A stretch of DNA of 28,906 nt from Pelomyxa schiedti. Lineage: Eukaryota; Evosea; Pelobiontida; Pelomyxidae. Below the pieces are notes generated by a model. The model was not told the DNA's origin. It did no database searches and saw nothing but the letters and a program-made list of their open reading frames with translations. Positions 9,532 through 19,049 of this stretch are shown piece after piece. The DNA lies in assembly GCA_020536535.1 (NCBI GenBank), contig JAHLWZ010001014.1, positions 1-28,906 on the forward strand, given 5' to 3'. Position 1 is the first letter of the stretch; each line of letters begins with the position of its first letter. A program made the position numbers and the translations under genes.

Positions 9532-9972
9532 ATGGCGGATATTGATATTGTCTCCGAACCAGGTGAAGGTCGTGCAAAAGAAGAGGACGAAGCAGCGAAA
9601 GCAGCAGGTTCAGATGGCCTGGGTAAAGCAGGCGGGGGCGGTGGTGGGGGAGTGTATACAAGTGGCACGTAAATGTACATCTTATCAACAAACTACCCCT
9701 ACAAGCGCGTTACTTGACCACACACAAGAAGGAAAAATAAAAAAAAATAAGGACAACCAACCCTCACACTGTGCGTTATTCCTAAACGATATAAGACGAC
9801 GTCGATTATAGCGGCCGAGATCGGTGATGACTTATCACCAGCGGGTGTTCGTTTTACTTTTTTAAAAAAATCAGAGAGAAGCGTGGATCTCGAAATCAAG
9901 CGAAATGCTGCAGGGAAATTGTGCCAATCAAATGTCACCGAGCGTTTTGTTTTACTCCAACCCAACTTCTAA
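9532..9972 (+). CDS. Tentative small gene, function unknown
   Basis: An ATG at 9532 (ATG GCG GAT) opens an acidic then Gly-rich exon to 9661. A 90-nt GT-AG intron (9662-9751) then joins it to an exon ending in TAA at 9970-9972, giving about 117 residues. The second exon encodes a basic, mixed-charge segment (for example RFTFLKKSERSVDLEIKR) with no family I recognise. The same bases are also open on the minus strand, where they read as a Pro/Ser-rich segment and as a Phe/Lys-rich one. They could therefore instead be 5' exons of the neighbouring minus-strand gene. Treat strand and structure as unsettled. Confidence 0.33.
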
Positions 9973-10206
9973 CGGACACAACGACAAACACAAACGAAAC
10001 AAAAAAAAAGAAACACACAGCACAACTTAAACATAATAAACCCCAAGCACTGGGTATTGATTTCTTGCAACTGCAAATCGTAGGGGCGCACGACCGGTAC
10101 TTCGTGTCACTTCTCGTGGGCCGTGCCATAAATTATAACTTAATAAAAAAAAAACCCAAGGCTGTAAGGGCATGTGGTTGAGGAGAACGAGATCTCGGGA
10201 CGTCAG

Positions 10207-12389
10207 ATGAGTAAAGTTATAAACGACCCTATTCATGGGTAGTATACTCCGTCGCGCGACTTAGAACGCCAACTTCTTAAGATTGATATGCATGCCTCAG
10301 TACTGCCTCGATATTATCGACACGCCTCAATTTCAAAGACTGAGAGATTTGTTGCAACTCGGAACAACATATTTCGTGTTTCCAGGTACCCCTTTTTCCT
10401 CCCTTATTCGTAATTCCAATGGAATGCCACTAGGTGCTTCACATCACAGATTTGAGCATTGTTTAGGTATCCTCCTTCCTTTCTGTGAGGATTACTAAGT
10501 AACAAGGTGTGAGCCACCTTGCTGGTTTGATGGGAGAGCGATTCAAGGCTCTTCAACCAGAACTGGAGGTAGGGAGCATTTTTCCCTCCCATATAAAGTG
10601 ACTACTTTAGATTTCCGACCATGATTTACAACTCCTGAGAGTCGCGGCCCTGTGCCACGACCTCGGACACGGTCCATTCAGTCATGTGTTCCAATCATGG
10701 GCCAACCACCACGCGAAAATGTAATTTCCGTGCTCGATGCAACACTCTCTGTAACCCTTAATCACAGACCACCAGGTTCATGGGACCATGAAGAAATGTC
10801 TTGTGTTCTTCTTGATGACTTAATTACCAAAAACTCACTTGACTACTCCACTGAAGACGTTAAATTTATCGATAATATGATTAAAGGACAGTCACCACCG
10901 TTGTAGTGTGATGTACATTCCTCCATACTCACATTGCCAAGTAAGGAACCACTGCCAAGTAAGGAACCACGAGCATGGATGTTTGATATTGTACATAACT
11001 CTCGTAATTGTATGGCCCAGGCCTTGATGTGTTATTGACTCTCGCACAGCAGTTGATGTGGATAAATTTGACTATCTGGGCAGGGATGCCCACATGCTTG
11101 GCATAAAAAGTTCATATGACTGTTCAAGGTAGTTCATTTCACCTCCTCGTCATTAACATTTCTTACAGACTTATAACTTATTCTCGTGTTATTAATAATG
11201 AGGTTTGCTATCACGCAAAGGAAGTCTACAGTATCTACGAAATGTTTCATACCAGATACACTTTATTTAAACGAGTGTACTCTCACAGAGTTGGTAAGGC
11301 TATCGACTACATGGTACCAGATGCCCAAGACATTTTGCTAATACCTTTTTAACCTCACATCAGATTTCTGATGTACTGACATTAGCCGATCCCTACCTGC
11401 ATATATCTGAGGCACTTTTTGATCCTACACGGTAACATCCCTATTAAGGAGAATTGGATTTTTTATTTACTTTTATGAATAAAGATTTACCGGGTTAACG
11501 GATTGCATACTACGAGATATTGAATTTTCTGTAAATCCTGTATGTCTGCAAACGACAATCCCATTTTTAACAGTTCAAACAAAAAGGATTTAAAGCCTGC
11601 AAGGGACATTATTTGCAATCTTAGAAAGCGTAACCTCTATCGAATGGCGGTTGAGGCAATCGTTCCAACGCGAGCTGCTCAAGAAACGAGCAATGTTTGA
11701 GCTTTCCACCGGAGACTTTTACTTACATCCAACAGCTCACAGAGGAGGCATTGAGTTTGTGTGCCCCTTCTGACTCTCCCCTCAGCAGTCGCGATGTAAG
11801 TGGTGACGCACTTTGTTTTTTCCTTCCACTCACGTTACTTGTAGATCATCATTCAAAATTTACATTTAAACTATTCCATGAACTCTGTCAATCCCGTTGA
11901 CAACGTGCATTTTTTCTCCAGCTTCGATGCGAATGGTATTATCTATTAAGTCTTTCACGAAACTTATGGGTTTTTTCCCCACCAGAGTCATTTTCGATAA
12001 ATCGTGCTGCCGTAAGTCTTCTTCTTCCAGATACTTTCGAAGAGGTATACATTTTCTTCTCCACCTTGCTCCAATAAACATTATCATAGCGTGCCCTAAG
12101 GATCTATTGCAGAGACCCTGCCAAAGTTCCTGCAGCGTTGAAAGCCTTTGAAAATTGGCGGGTCGCGAACCACGTCGATCTCAGCATAATACCCACACAT
12201 GGCCCTCAGTCATCCTCACCTCCCACAACCACAACAACCCAAACAACTACAAATCTCACCACTACCACACCCACCGGGGTCTGTGTCACTCCCCCACGTA
12301 AACCCAAGTCCGCCCGTAGGCTCTTCTCTCCCTTCCCCGACTCCCCCAACCCCAACAGCCTCCCCTCTAACCTCAACTCCACCCCCTGA
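10207..12389 (+). CDS. SAMHD1: SAMHD1-like HD-domain dNTP triphosphohydrolase
   Basis: Sixteen exons from ATG 10207 to TGA 12387-12389 sum to 1509 nt (502 residues) with 15 introns of 40-56 nt. The start [11 protein letters not shown] and [11 protein letters not shown] match the beginning of the SAMHD1 HD domain. Metal-binding residues are present: HHRFEH (first His), [11 protein letters not shown] (the HD pair), and [11 protein letters not shown] (final Asp). Later blocks match too: [29 protein letters not shown], split across two exons, then LTDCILRDI, and the C-terminal region [10 protein letters not shown] … ALRIYCRDP. The family cleaves dNTPs to nucleoside plus triphosphate and limits the dNTP pool; in animals it needs dGTP-driven tetramerisation. 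The N-terminal SAM domain is absent, so the protein begins directly at the catalytic core. The tail of about 70 residues is Thr/Pro-rich. Regulation cannot be read from the sequence. Confidence 0.92.
10932..10967 (+). repeat. 18-bp tandem duplication across a splice acceptor
   Basis: Two copies of an 18-bp unit (10932-10949 and 10950-10967) differ at one base. The acceptor used for SAMHD1-like exon 7 (AG at 10940-10941) lies in the first copy. The second copy holds an identical GCCAAG context 18 nt downstream (AG at 10958-10959). Use of the second site would drop six residues and keep the frame. Confidence 0.8.
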
Positions 12390-12512
12390 GGTTTACCATC
12401 CCCCGTCTGATCTTTAAAAAAAAAACCGAACCAACAACAAGTCAACGAAAACCCTTTATTCTCCTTTACAATCGCCGCCCCTTACTAAGTGACCACCGCA
12501 CCATTCCTTTGT

Positions 12513-14589
12513 ATGTCTTCTGGAGCAACACCACACAACACTTACTACGACGAAACACAGCCTCTCATGCAAGAACCACAAGCAGAAACACCCGCAACAG
12601 TATCATCGTCCATCACCCATAATGTTGGTGCACTGCGGCTGAGCGGCGGCGGGGAGATACAGCAAGTCGAAAGTCCAAGTACTAGCCGAAATGCCACGTC
12701 GTCACCGCCATCTGCACCCGGCAAATCGAAAGCAGCTTCGTCGTCGTCGTCGTCGTTAGGGAGGAGGCAGACGGCTTCGTTGACTTGGGTGGCTTTGACT
12801 GGAATAGTGTACTTCAGCGTGGGAGGGGGCCCGTTTGGGTTCGAAGCTTCCTTGGCTGCTTCCACGCCTTCGATTGCGTTCTGGGGGTTGCTGGGGATGG
12901 CTTTGCTATGGGCACTGCCTCAGTCCATGGTTGTGAGTGAAATGGCTACTGTGATGCAGTTTGGGTATAACCAGGTGTGTGGCGCTGGCATTTGGAATTG
13001 TAGAAGCCATTTGCTATTTCATTTTGACTTTATTTTCATCACAATGTTTTCAGTGGGTAACAACTTCGCTGGGGGAGTTTTATGGGTTCGCACATGCTTT
13101 TATGCGAATCATGTTCAGCTTATTCTACAATGGTTTGTTCAAACTGTGCTTGTTCACCTCATTTTTTTCCACCTTATGATTGCTCAGCCATTTTTGCCGA
13201 TCTCTTTACAACATATTTCGATGCAATTGTGCCTCTCACGACCTTGACCAGAATTTTTGTGCTACTGGCCTTTGAATTTGTGGTTGTTGGAATCAACATG
13301 TAAGAACTACTGAGGTGATTTCATGAATTACATAATTTATTCACAATATAAACTCTCCTTTCTTCCCAAACTAAAATACAAAAGGATAGGAATTAGAATT
13401 GTAGGCACAGCAAGCTTTTTGCTTGTAATCATTGTGGTACTTCCCTGTGGAGTATTCACTGCTTTTCCCTCACCACCCTTCTCTCACCAGCTATCCCCAT
13501 TTCTGTCTCTATTTTTGATGGCTGCACCACAATTGAATTTTAGCTTGCTTGTTACCTTCCCAGACGGATTCGATGACATTGATATGGGGCTTTTGATCAG
13601 TTTTGTACTTGCAAGATAACCAAACAACTCATCTCCTCCAAAAAGGTGTACTGATGTTCAACCTAACCGGTAAAACTACCTCTTGTCCTTCATACTTAAG
13701 TTCTCCATTATGTGTCAGGATGGGATTTCGTTGGGAATATTAGTAGCACAGCCAAAAAACCAATGCGGGATGTGCCGATAGCATTAGTTGGCGCACTTAC
13801 TCTTGTACTCCTCACATACATAGTTCCCCTTATCTCTTCAGTGAGTGTGCTGGAGCCTGAAAAATACAGTGAAAACCTCTTCACTGATGCCGCTCGAGCC
13901 CTGTGGCCACCCTTCATGTGGGTGATAAATTTCAGTGCATTTATGGGCTTACTAGGCTTGGGAGTATCCTTTTTATCTACTAGTAGTGAGGCTTTAGCGT
14001 TTTCAGCCTCATATGGCTATCTTCCAGCTTGGTGCACAAAGAGGTTTACTAAAAGAAATGTACCATGGATAATGCAAATTACACAAGGCACATCTGCCTT
14101 TCTTATCTGCATACCATGGGGCTATGACGAAGTGGTGCAACTGCAGGTTTTACTTACCAAAGCAACCCAAACCAAAAAAAAGTTCTTAGTCTACGTTTCC
14201 CTCCTCTACAGATGTTCATTTTCTGCATGTCAACCATAGTGATCATGATAAGCTATCTTGTGCACCGCTGGAGAGTGAAATGGAACCTAGCACCCGGCAA
14301 AAAGCGGACTCCAACCGGTGGATTCCAAATACCATTCCCGTTCTGGCTAGTGGCTATTCTGTGTCTACCCACTGTGGCCTTGTGTGCATTTGCCATTGTG
14401 GTTGCTATTCCCACAGCGAAACTCGTTGGTGGAATCACTCTGGCTCTGAGCCTGCTATTTGCTTTCCTGTGGTCATTCATGAGATACGGCCTCAGAAGAA
14501 CCTTACACATTGCAACTTGTGGGTGGTTGTTCAAACGCAAAGTGAAAATTGGTACGAGAGCCAACAGGATCCAACCGGCACGTTGGTGA
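12513..14589 (+). CDS. APC-family amino-acid/polyamine permease (PUT/LAT-like)
   Basis: Eight exons (12513-12974, 13054-13132, 13188-13299, 13385-13451, 13491-13599, 13646-13669, 13719-14146, 14212-14589) give 552 residues in frame. After a Ser-rich cytosolic N-terminus of about 95 residues, TM1 reads VYFSVGGGPFGFEASL, the GGPFGxE signature of plant polyamine uptake/LAT1-like transporters. Further landmarks are LLWALPQSMVVSEMAT (TM2), the WVTTSLGEFYGF loop, LMFNLTGWDFVGNISSTAKKP (TM6, spliced from three exons) and SFLSTSSEALAFSASYGYLP (TM8). Several C-terminal hydrophobic segments follow. The expected role is proton-coupled uptake of polyamines or amino acids across the plasma or vacuolar membrane; the substrate cannot be told from sequence. 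Exon 6 is only 24 nt. It is convergent with the F-box-Hint gene, with 69 bp between stops. Confidence 0.88.
12738..12755 (+). repeat. (TCG)6 codon repeat encoding Ser
   Basis: Six perfect TCG triplets code for a run of serines in the cytosolic N-terminus of the permease, just before the first membrane segment. It is a likely length-polymorphic site. Confidence 0.9.
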
Positions 14590-14658
14590 TTCAGTTCCTT
14601 CATAAAACCAAATAAAAAGATAGTAGTACTATTCTAGTTTATCCTCTGTTTTGAAGAA

Positions 14659-16401
14659 TTAGGCTCTGTTTTCTTTGTGATTGGATACTCTAGTCCAATA
14701 TCCAGTGCCGTATTTGGAGTCACTATCTGGCCATCCTTGGCGAATCCTGGCTCCACAATCCTTGCCTAGAGTGCACACTGTGAGTCCATTGATGATCACG
14801 CTGTGGTCCCAGACAAGAGGTCCGCTGTCCAGTTCAAGGTTGTATAATGTATCAACATACCGGGTAACAACTGGAACAATCTCGTGCGTGTAAGTGCTTG
14901 GTGTGTGGTAAAGGTACTTTTACCTCAAATGGGTGAGTCCACTCAGAATTGTGAAGAACAGGATGACCGGTTGTGAGCCACACTCCTCCAACACAACACA
15001 TTTTCATTATCTGGTTGACTGGCTGCGACTCAATCTTGGTAATTTCTCTTCTATTCCCAGCTTCAGAGAGAACATGATCACCAACTTCCAATTCTTTAAC
15101 GGGCCTGTGGTTTTTATCAGTTTTCTTGGGAAGTGAAACACTACCCACCTCACAGTGCCATCAGCCATTGTAACGAGTCCATCTCCAGTGAAACAAGATG
15201 GTTCAGGTTCAATCAAATAGCTATTTCTTATTTTTCTGTAGTACTCGTACAGCTTATCGGAAGAGGTTTTTTTGAAGTGAAACCAAATGAACTCGGTTTC
15301 AGATTCGGTGATGATGTTTCTGGCGTGGGTTGCTTGGAAGTTGCAGCACCTCAAAAATGGTATGTGTGCAGACTTTTCAAACAGAAGGGCAAACAAATCC
15401 GCCCGTGTTGACTTGGAAGGTACTACCGGTACTGCGTAGCGGAAACACTTGAGAATTTCCTTGTCCTTAAACAACAGGAAAGGGTTGGCTGGACCCTGTC
15501 CAGATGATCCAGATGAACGGGAACCCATTACAATGCTAGCCTCATCAAATGCAGTCTTACAACATGAAAGTACTGTGGCACAAGCACAAGCAGCGGCATA
15601 GGAATCTAGTATGATCAGTCCACATTCTAGATTACTCGTCAGTTTCATCACACAGAAAGAAATATACCATATTCGATGGGGGTGCTCTTGGGAAGTTTCA
15701 TAACAAAAGAAGTACCTGCCCCTGAACTGTTCTCTGTTAGATAAGTATAGGGACACATCCCTTCTCGCAGTTGCTTCCTTTCCCAAGTTGAGGAAACCCA
15801 ATTTCGATGTGCCTGCCGTACAGTTTGTATTCACATAAAATAAGAAGTGAAGCACACATAGATAAAGTTATTGGTTATCAGCCAACTAATCATCTTCCGC
15901 CGGAGAAGTGCAATGTTGCACTTGCTTTCATCTAGCATTTCTTTCAGGAACACCTCGAACCAGTATGATGTCTTAGTGGTTGCGAGTGCCTCCGAGATTA
16001 CAGTGGCACATCCAAGTGACTTATAGGCATTGTGCCACACATCGGGGCAGAAATGTATAGCCACTTTCCTCCATCTCCTCGAAACACGGCAGCACCTGCC
16101 AAGGTCTTCCACAGATAGCTGGCTCAGACACCTGTGAATGTGCCAGTGTGGCTGGTGTGGGAATGTAGTTCCAGTTCGGGGTACACACAAACTTCAACAA
16201 AACAGTGTCACGAGCCTCGAGGGTGGAGCTATGGGCGAAAATTGTGTCAACCACCACCGCCGCCGCTACCTGCCAAGTTGCTTTTGTTGGTGGTTGTTTG
16301 GCAATGGGTGACGAATAAAGAAAACAAACTGGAGCTGGAGGTGGAGGTCTTGTCGCTAGGGAAATGTTTTGCCGTCTCTTATTTTTTGGCATGTAATGCA
16401 C
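14659..16401 (-). CDS. F-box protein fused to a C-terminal Hint domain
   Basis: Five minus-strand exons (16401-16189, 16151-15887, 15812-15149, 15104-14924, 14880-14659) sum to 1545 nt, 514 residues. Introns of 37, 74, 44 and 43 nt all keep frame. An F-box lies around residues 70-105: FPHWHIHRCLSQLSVEDL, then CRVSRRWRKV and a later W. A middle region of about 200 residues is unassigned. The Hint (hedgehog/intein) domain starts at Cys366: SCFTGDGLVTMADGTVRPV, then VKELEVGDHVLS, the TxxH block (LTTGHPVLHNSEW), and NLELDSG … VIINGLTVCTLGKD near the end. The nucleophilic Cys and the Thr/His of the N-S acyl-shift site are present. No C-terminal extein follows, so hedgehog-type self-cleavage or ester transfer is more likely than protein splicing (inference). 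The F-box implies SCF ubiquitin-ligase recruitment. Two introns interrupt the Hint coding region. Confidence 0.85.
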
Positions 16402-16686
16402 TCTGGGTGCAGTCGGCCGCGCGACTAACGAGAAGAAATGAAAGGTCTTTGCGTGGCGAGGTGAGTTCTAAGTCCGTTGATGTTTCTTTTACCTTGTGAG
16501 AAGTATCGTTTTTGGAACTGTTTATTGCAAATGTTTTCTTTATCCTTTTGCGTCGCTTAACTGTCATGGCACGGACTAATGTAGTGTGTGGAGAGTGTAC
16601 TGCGACATGGAAAAGGTGGTGACACCTGACAGTGGTGGTGTAGTTCATTGGTGTTTACAATCCGTTATTTATTGGCTCAGCCTCAC
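16402..16686. other. Upstream region of the F-box-Hint gene
   Basis: This interval of 285 bp lies between the ATG of the F-box-Hint gene and the stop of the next minus-strand gene. It has no supported coding sequence and presumably contains the promoter of the former and the 3' end of the latter. No specific motif is recognised. Confidence 0.5.
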
Positions 16687-18735
16687 TCACAGGGGTACCA
16701 AATAATAGCTTTCAATGTCTGGGGGTGGTTTGTCCTCAGGGCCAGGGAACGAAGTGACGTCCACTAGCCTCACATTCCCGTCAGAGCAGTCCAATGTAAG
16801 CACCCTCTCCAGCCGCCTCGACTCACAGCACACAAAGTACAGAGCCTGGCCGATTCCAAAGATCCGCTTGTTGAACCTCGCCTGCAGCAGGAAGTACTCC
16901 TCGTTCCCTATGGAGAACATCACCAGTTGCTCCTTGGATATCGCCGGCATTCCCTCCATCCCGAACTTTCCAAGCGGCAGGTTTATGCACGTTGCCCGGC
17001 ACATCGGCTTCCCAGGCATTATATCCGGAGGCTTGATTTCAGTGAGATAGCAGCGGTACTCCTGTACAAGTATATTGAAGCGCCGGAAGTAGCCGGTAAC
17101 TGCAGTCTTGGCCTCAAGTGTGTTCACATCCCCGAATTCGTGGTGTATTAATACCTCGGCTACATCCGCGGCGAAAGGGTCTCCTGAGATTCTGGGCGAG
17201 AATGTATTCACCATCACGTAGTCCACTGCTGACTGAGTAACAACAGTCACGCAGACTCGCCCGGTTGATCCAAAGAACATCAAATCCTGGAATAGTACGG
17301 GTTCGCCGCCACTGTTGTTGTATAGCTTAATGAAGCTGCACAGGAGTCTCCTTTTTGTATCTACTATTGCCACCCAGTCATCAACTGCCTCACGTCCGAC
17401 CTCGATGTGCATAAGTACCCTTCCTTGGTCAGTGACTTGCATACGTTTGATATGCCAAGTTGGCTGGAAATGTGTTATTATTTCCTTGGAACCGGTCTTC
17501 AAATCGATTAAATGGAGCTGAAGGGAATTGTTGATGCAGTACTTATATTTTGCCACATGAACTATAGTGTTAGAAGTGAAGTACAAGGCGCCTTCAAATT
17601 GCAAAGCAGGGCCCACACGTGCACCACTCTGTACGTCATAGAGCGCTATAGATGTGCAGGGTTTCGCGCCATCGGGCGCGGATGAAATGGCTCGGGTGTG
17701 TACCGATTCTATTACAGACAGTGCAATGACGCGCCCATTATCGAACACACCCACAGTCCTGCCCCAAGGGAGATTGGGGGAAACGGGGTGATACTTTGGC
17801 CAGGCACATAGCGGCCACTTTGGTGTCCCCTCAATGAGGCCGTGCAATTTCCATCCCCAGCCGCCCCAGTAAGATATTGATATATTGGTTGGGGGCGTTC
17901 CCACTGCCACAGAATCCGCACTGCTCTCAAACAGTGGCTCATCAGATACATGTATAACACCGCTGTGTGGAACGGTACTTGCAGCCGCGGCAGCAGAAGC
18001 CGCAATTATATCTGCATCTGAACTGACCACCTCTGGAGTCTGGTTTGTGCCTGCAGTGCCACTACTCGTTATAACAGTACTAGGAATTGCAGCTGGAGGA
18101 GGAGAGGAATCTATTGTTGCATTCACATTGGCCTCAATAATGGATGATGCTATTGCAGTTGCATTTTCTTGTACATCCAAACTTTCTGCCCCTGTTGGGC
18201 TAGCACTAGCACTTGAAATTGCAATTGGGGGAGGCGGCGAGGGCGTGGGCTTCGGAGCTTCATTTGCCCTGGAGACCAAAGAGAACCACGACTTTTCGAT
18301 CCTGAAGAGCTCGCACCTGGGCTCCGGGGCCGGGCGCACGACGGGGACGATGGCGGAGGTGAACAGGTCGGCGCAGAGCACCTCGGTCGCGGGGGTGCAC
18401 ACCAGCAGCCGGCACATGGCGCGGGGCAGGGCCAGGCGCGCCACCACCAGGTCCCGCAGAATCTCCGCGGGAACCGGCGCCGCCGGGCTCCGGGCCCCGC
18501 ACCGCGGGTGCTGGCTGCACAGCAGCGCGAGGGCCTGCGCGGGGACGTCGTGGCAGTAGGCGGGGGGCGGGGGGCGGGGAGGGGACGCGGGGGCAGGGGC
18601 AGGGGCAGGGGGAGCGGGCGAGGGGGCCTCGGGGGGCGGCGTGGCGTCGTGGGCGGGAGGGGGGGCAGCGGGGAATGCGATGTTTTCGGCGTGGTGGACT
18701 TCGAAAGCGGGGTCCCGCAAAATCGTGTTCCACAT
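16687..18735 (-). CDS. Intronless 682-residue protein, beta-propeller-like C-terminus
   Basis: A single uninterrupted reading frame starts at ATG 18735 and ends at 16687, which stands out among intron-dense neighbours. Residues 20-65 are Pro/Ala low complexity. Residues 70-150 form a Cys/Arg/Leu-rich module (CSQHPRCGARSPAA … LRDLVVARLALPRAMCRLLVC) that may be an F-box-like or lineage-specific helical domain. Residues 160-290 are Ser/Ala/Pro linker. From about 300 to the end the sequence has beta-propeller character, with repeated short strands such as RVLMHIEVG, WVAIVDTKRRLLCSF and ERVLTLDCSDGNVRLVDV. I cannot assign a function. The 5' third is extremely GC-rich compared with the 3' part. Such intronless genes often come from expanded or retro-copied families; that is a guess here. 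Confidence 0.82.
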   Translation of the reverse strand: MWNTILRDPAFEVHHAENIAFPAAPPPAHDATPPPEAPSPAPPAPAPAPASPPRPPPPAYCHDVPAQALALLCSQHPRCGARSPAAPVPAEILRDLVVARLALPRAMCRLLVCTPATEVLCADLFTSAIVPVVRPAPEPRCELFRIEKSWFSLVSRANEAPKPTPSPPPPIAISSASASPTGAESLDVQENATAIASSIIEANVNATIDSSPPPAAIPSTVITSSGTAGTNQTPEVVSSDADIIAASAAAAASTVPHSGVIHVSDEPLFESSADSVAVGTPPTNISISYWGGWGWKLHGLIEGTPKWPLCAWPKYHPVSPNLPWGRTVGVFDNGRVIALSVIESVHTRAISSAPDGAKPCTSIALYDVQSGARVGPALQFEGALYFTSNTIVHVAKYKYCINNSLQLHLIDLKTGSKEIITHFQPTWHIKRMQVTDQGRVLMHIEVGREAVDDWVAIVDTKRRLLCSFIKLYNNSGGEPVLFQDLMFFGSTGRVCVTVVTQSAVDYVMVNTFSPRISGDPFAADVAEVLIHHEFGDVNTLEAKTAVTGYFRRFNILVQEYRCYLTEIKPPDIMPGKPMCRATCINLPLGKFGMEGMPAISKEQLVMFSIGNEEYFLLQARFNKRIFGIGQALYFVCCESRRLERVLTLDCSDGNVRLVDVTSFPGPEDKPPPDIESYYLVPL

Positions 18736-19049
18736 TTTTTTGTCCTTCGTTTGATCTCAGTTTTGTTTTTCACGTTGGTGGAAGAGATAACAGTTACCAT
18801 TTTCAGTAGGAACATCTGGGAATCCACTCCGTCGGGTTTCCAACTACTCCGAAGAGGCTAATAGGTGATGGTTAACCATGTAAGAACACCTGAGCACCCC
18901 TCTGTCGACCAGAGTCTCGTGTGGAAGGGGACTGAGGGGTCCTTTTCTTCCTCGTTGATGCATCGGAACCAAGTTACTTTTCCCCTCCCAAGTGACACGA
19001 AGTTTCGGAAAAGCACCCCCATCAAAACACACAAGAAAAGCAGAAACCC
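18736..19049. promoter_or_regulatory. Divergent intergenic region
   Basis: This 314-bp spacer separates two divergently transcribed genes and must hold both core promoters. There is a T/A-rich patch at 18736-18770 next to the minus-strand ATG. I do not recognise a TATA element or a shared motif with confidence. Confidence 0.45.

Noticed and set aside
12199-12445. Alternate Pro- or Gly-rich frames at the SAMHD1-like 3' end
   Set aside because: Only the frame ending at 12389 is continuous with the conserved exon [10 protein letters not shown].
17885-18861. Plus-strand Gly/Arg/Ala-rich frames opposite the 682-residue gene
   Set aside because: GC-rich sequence suppresses stops in every frame; only the minus frame gives a long, structured protein.
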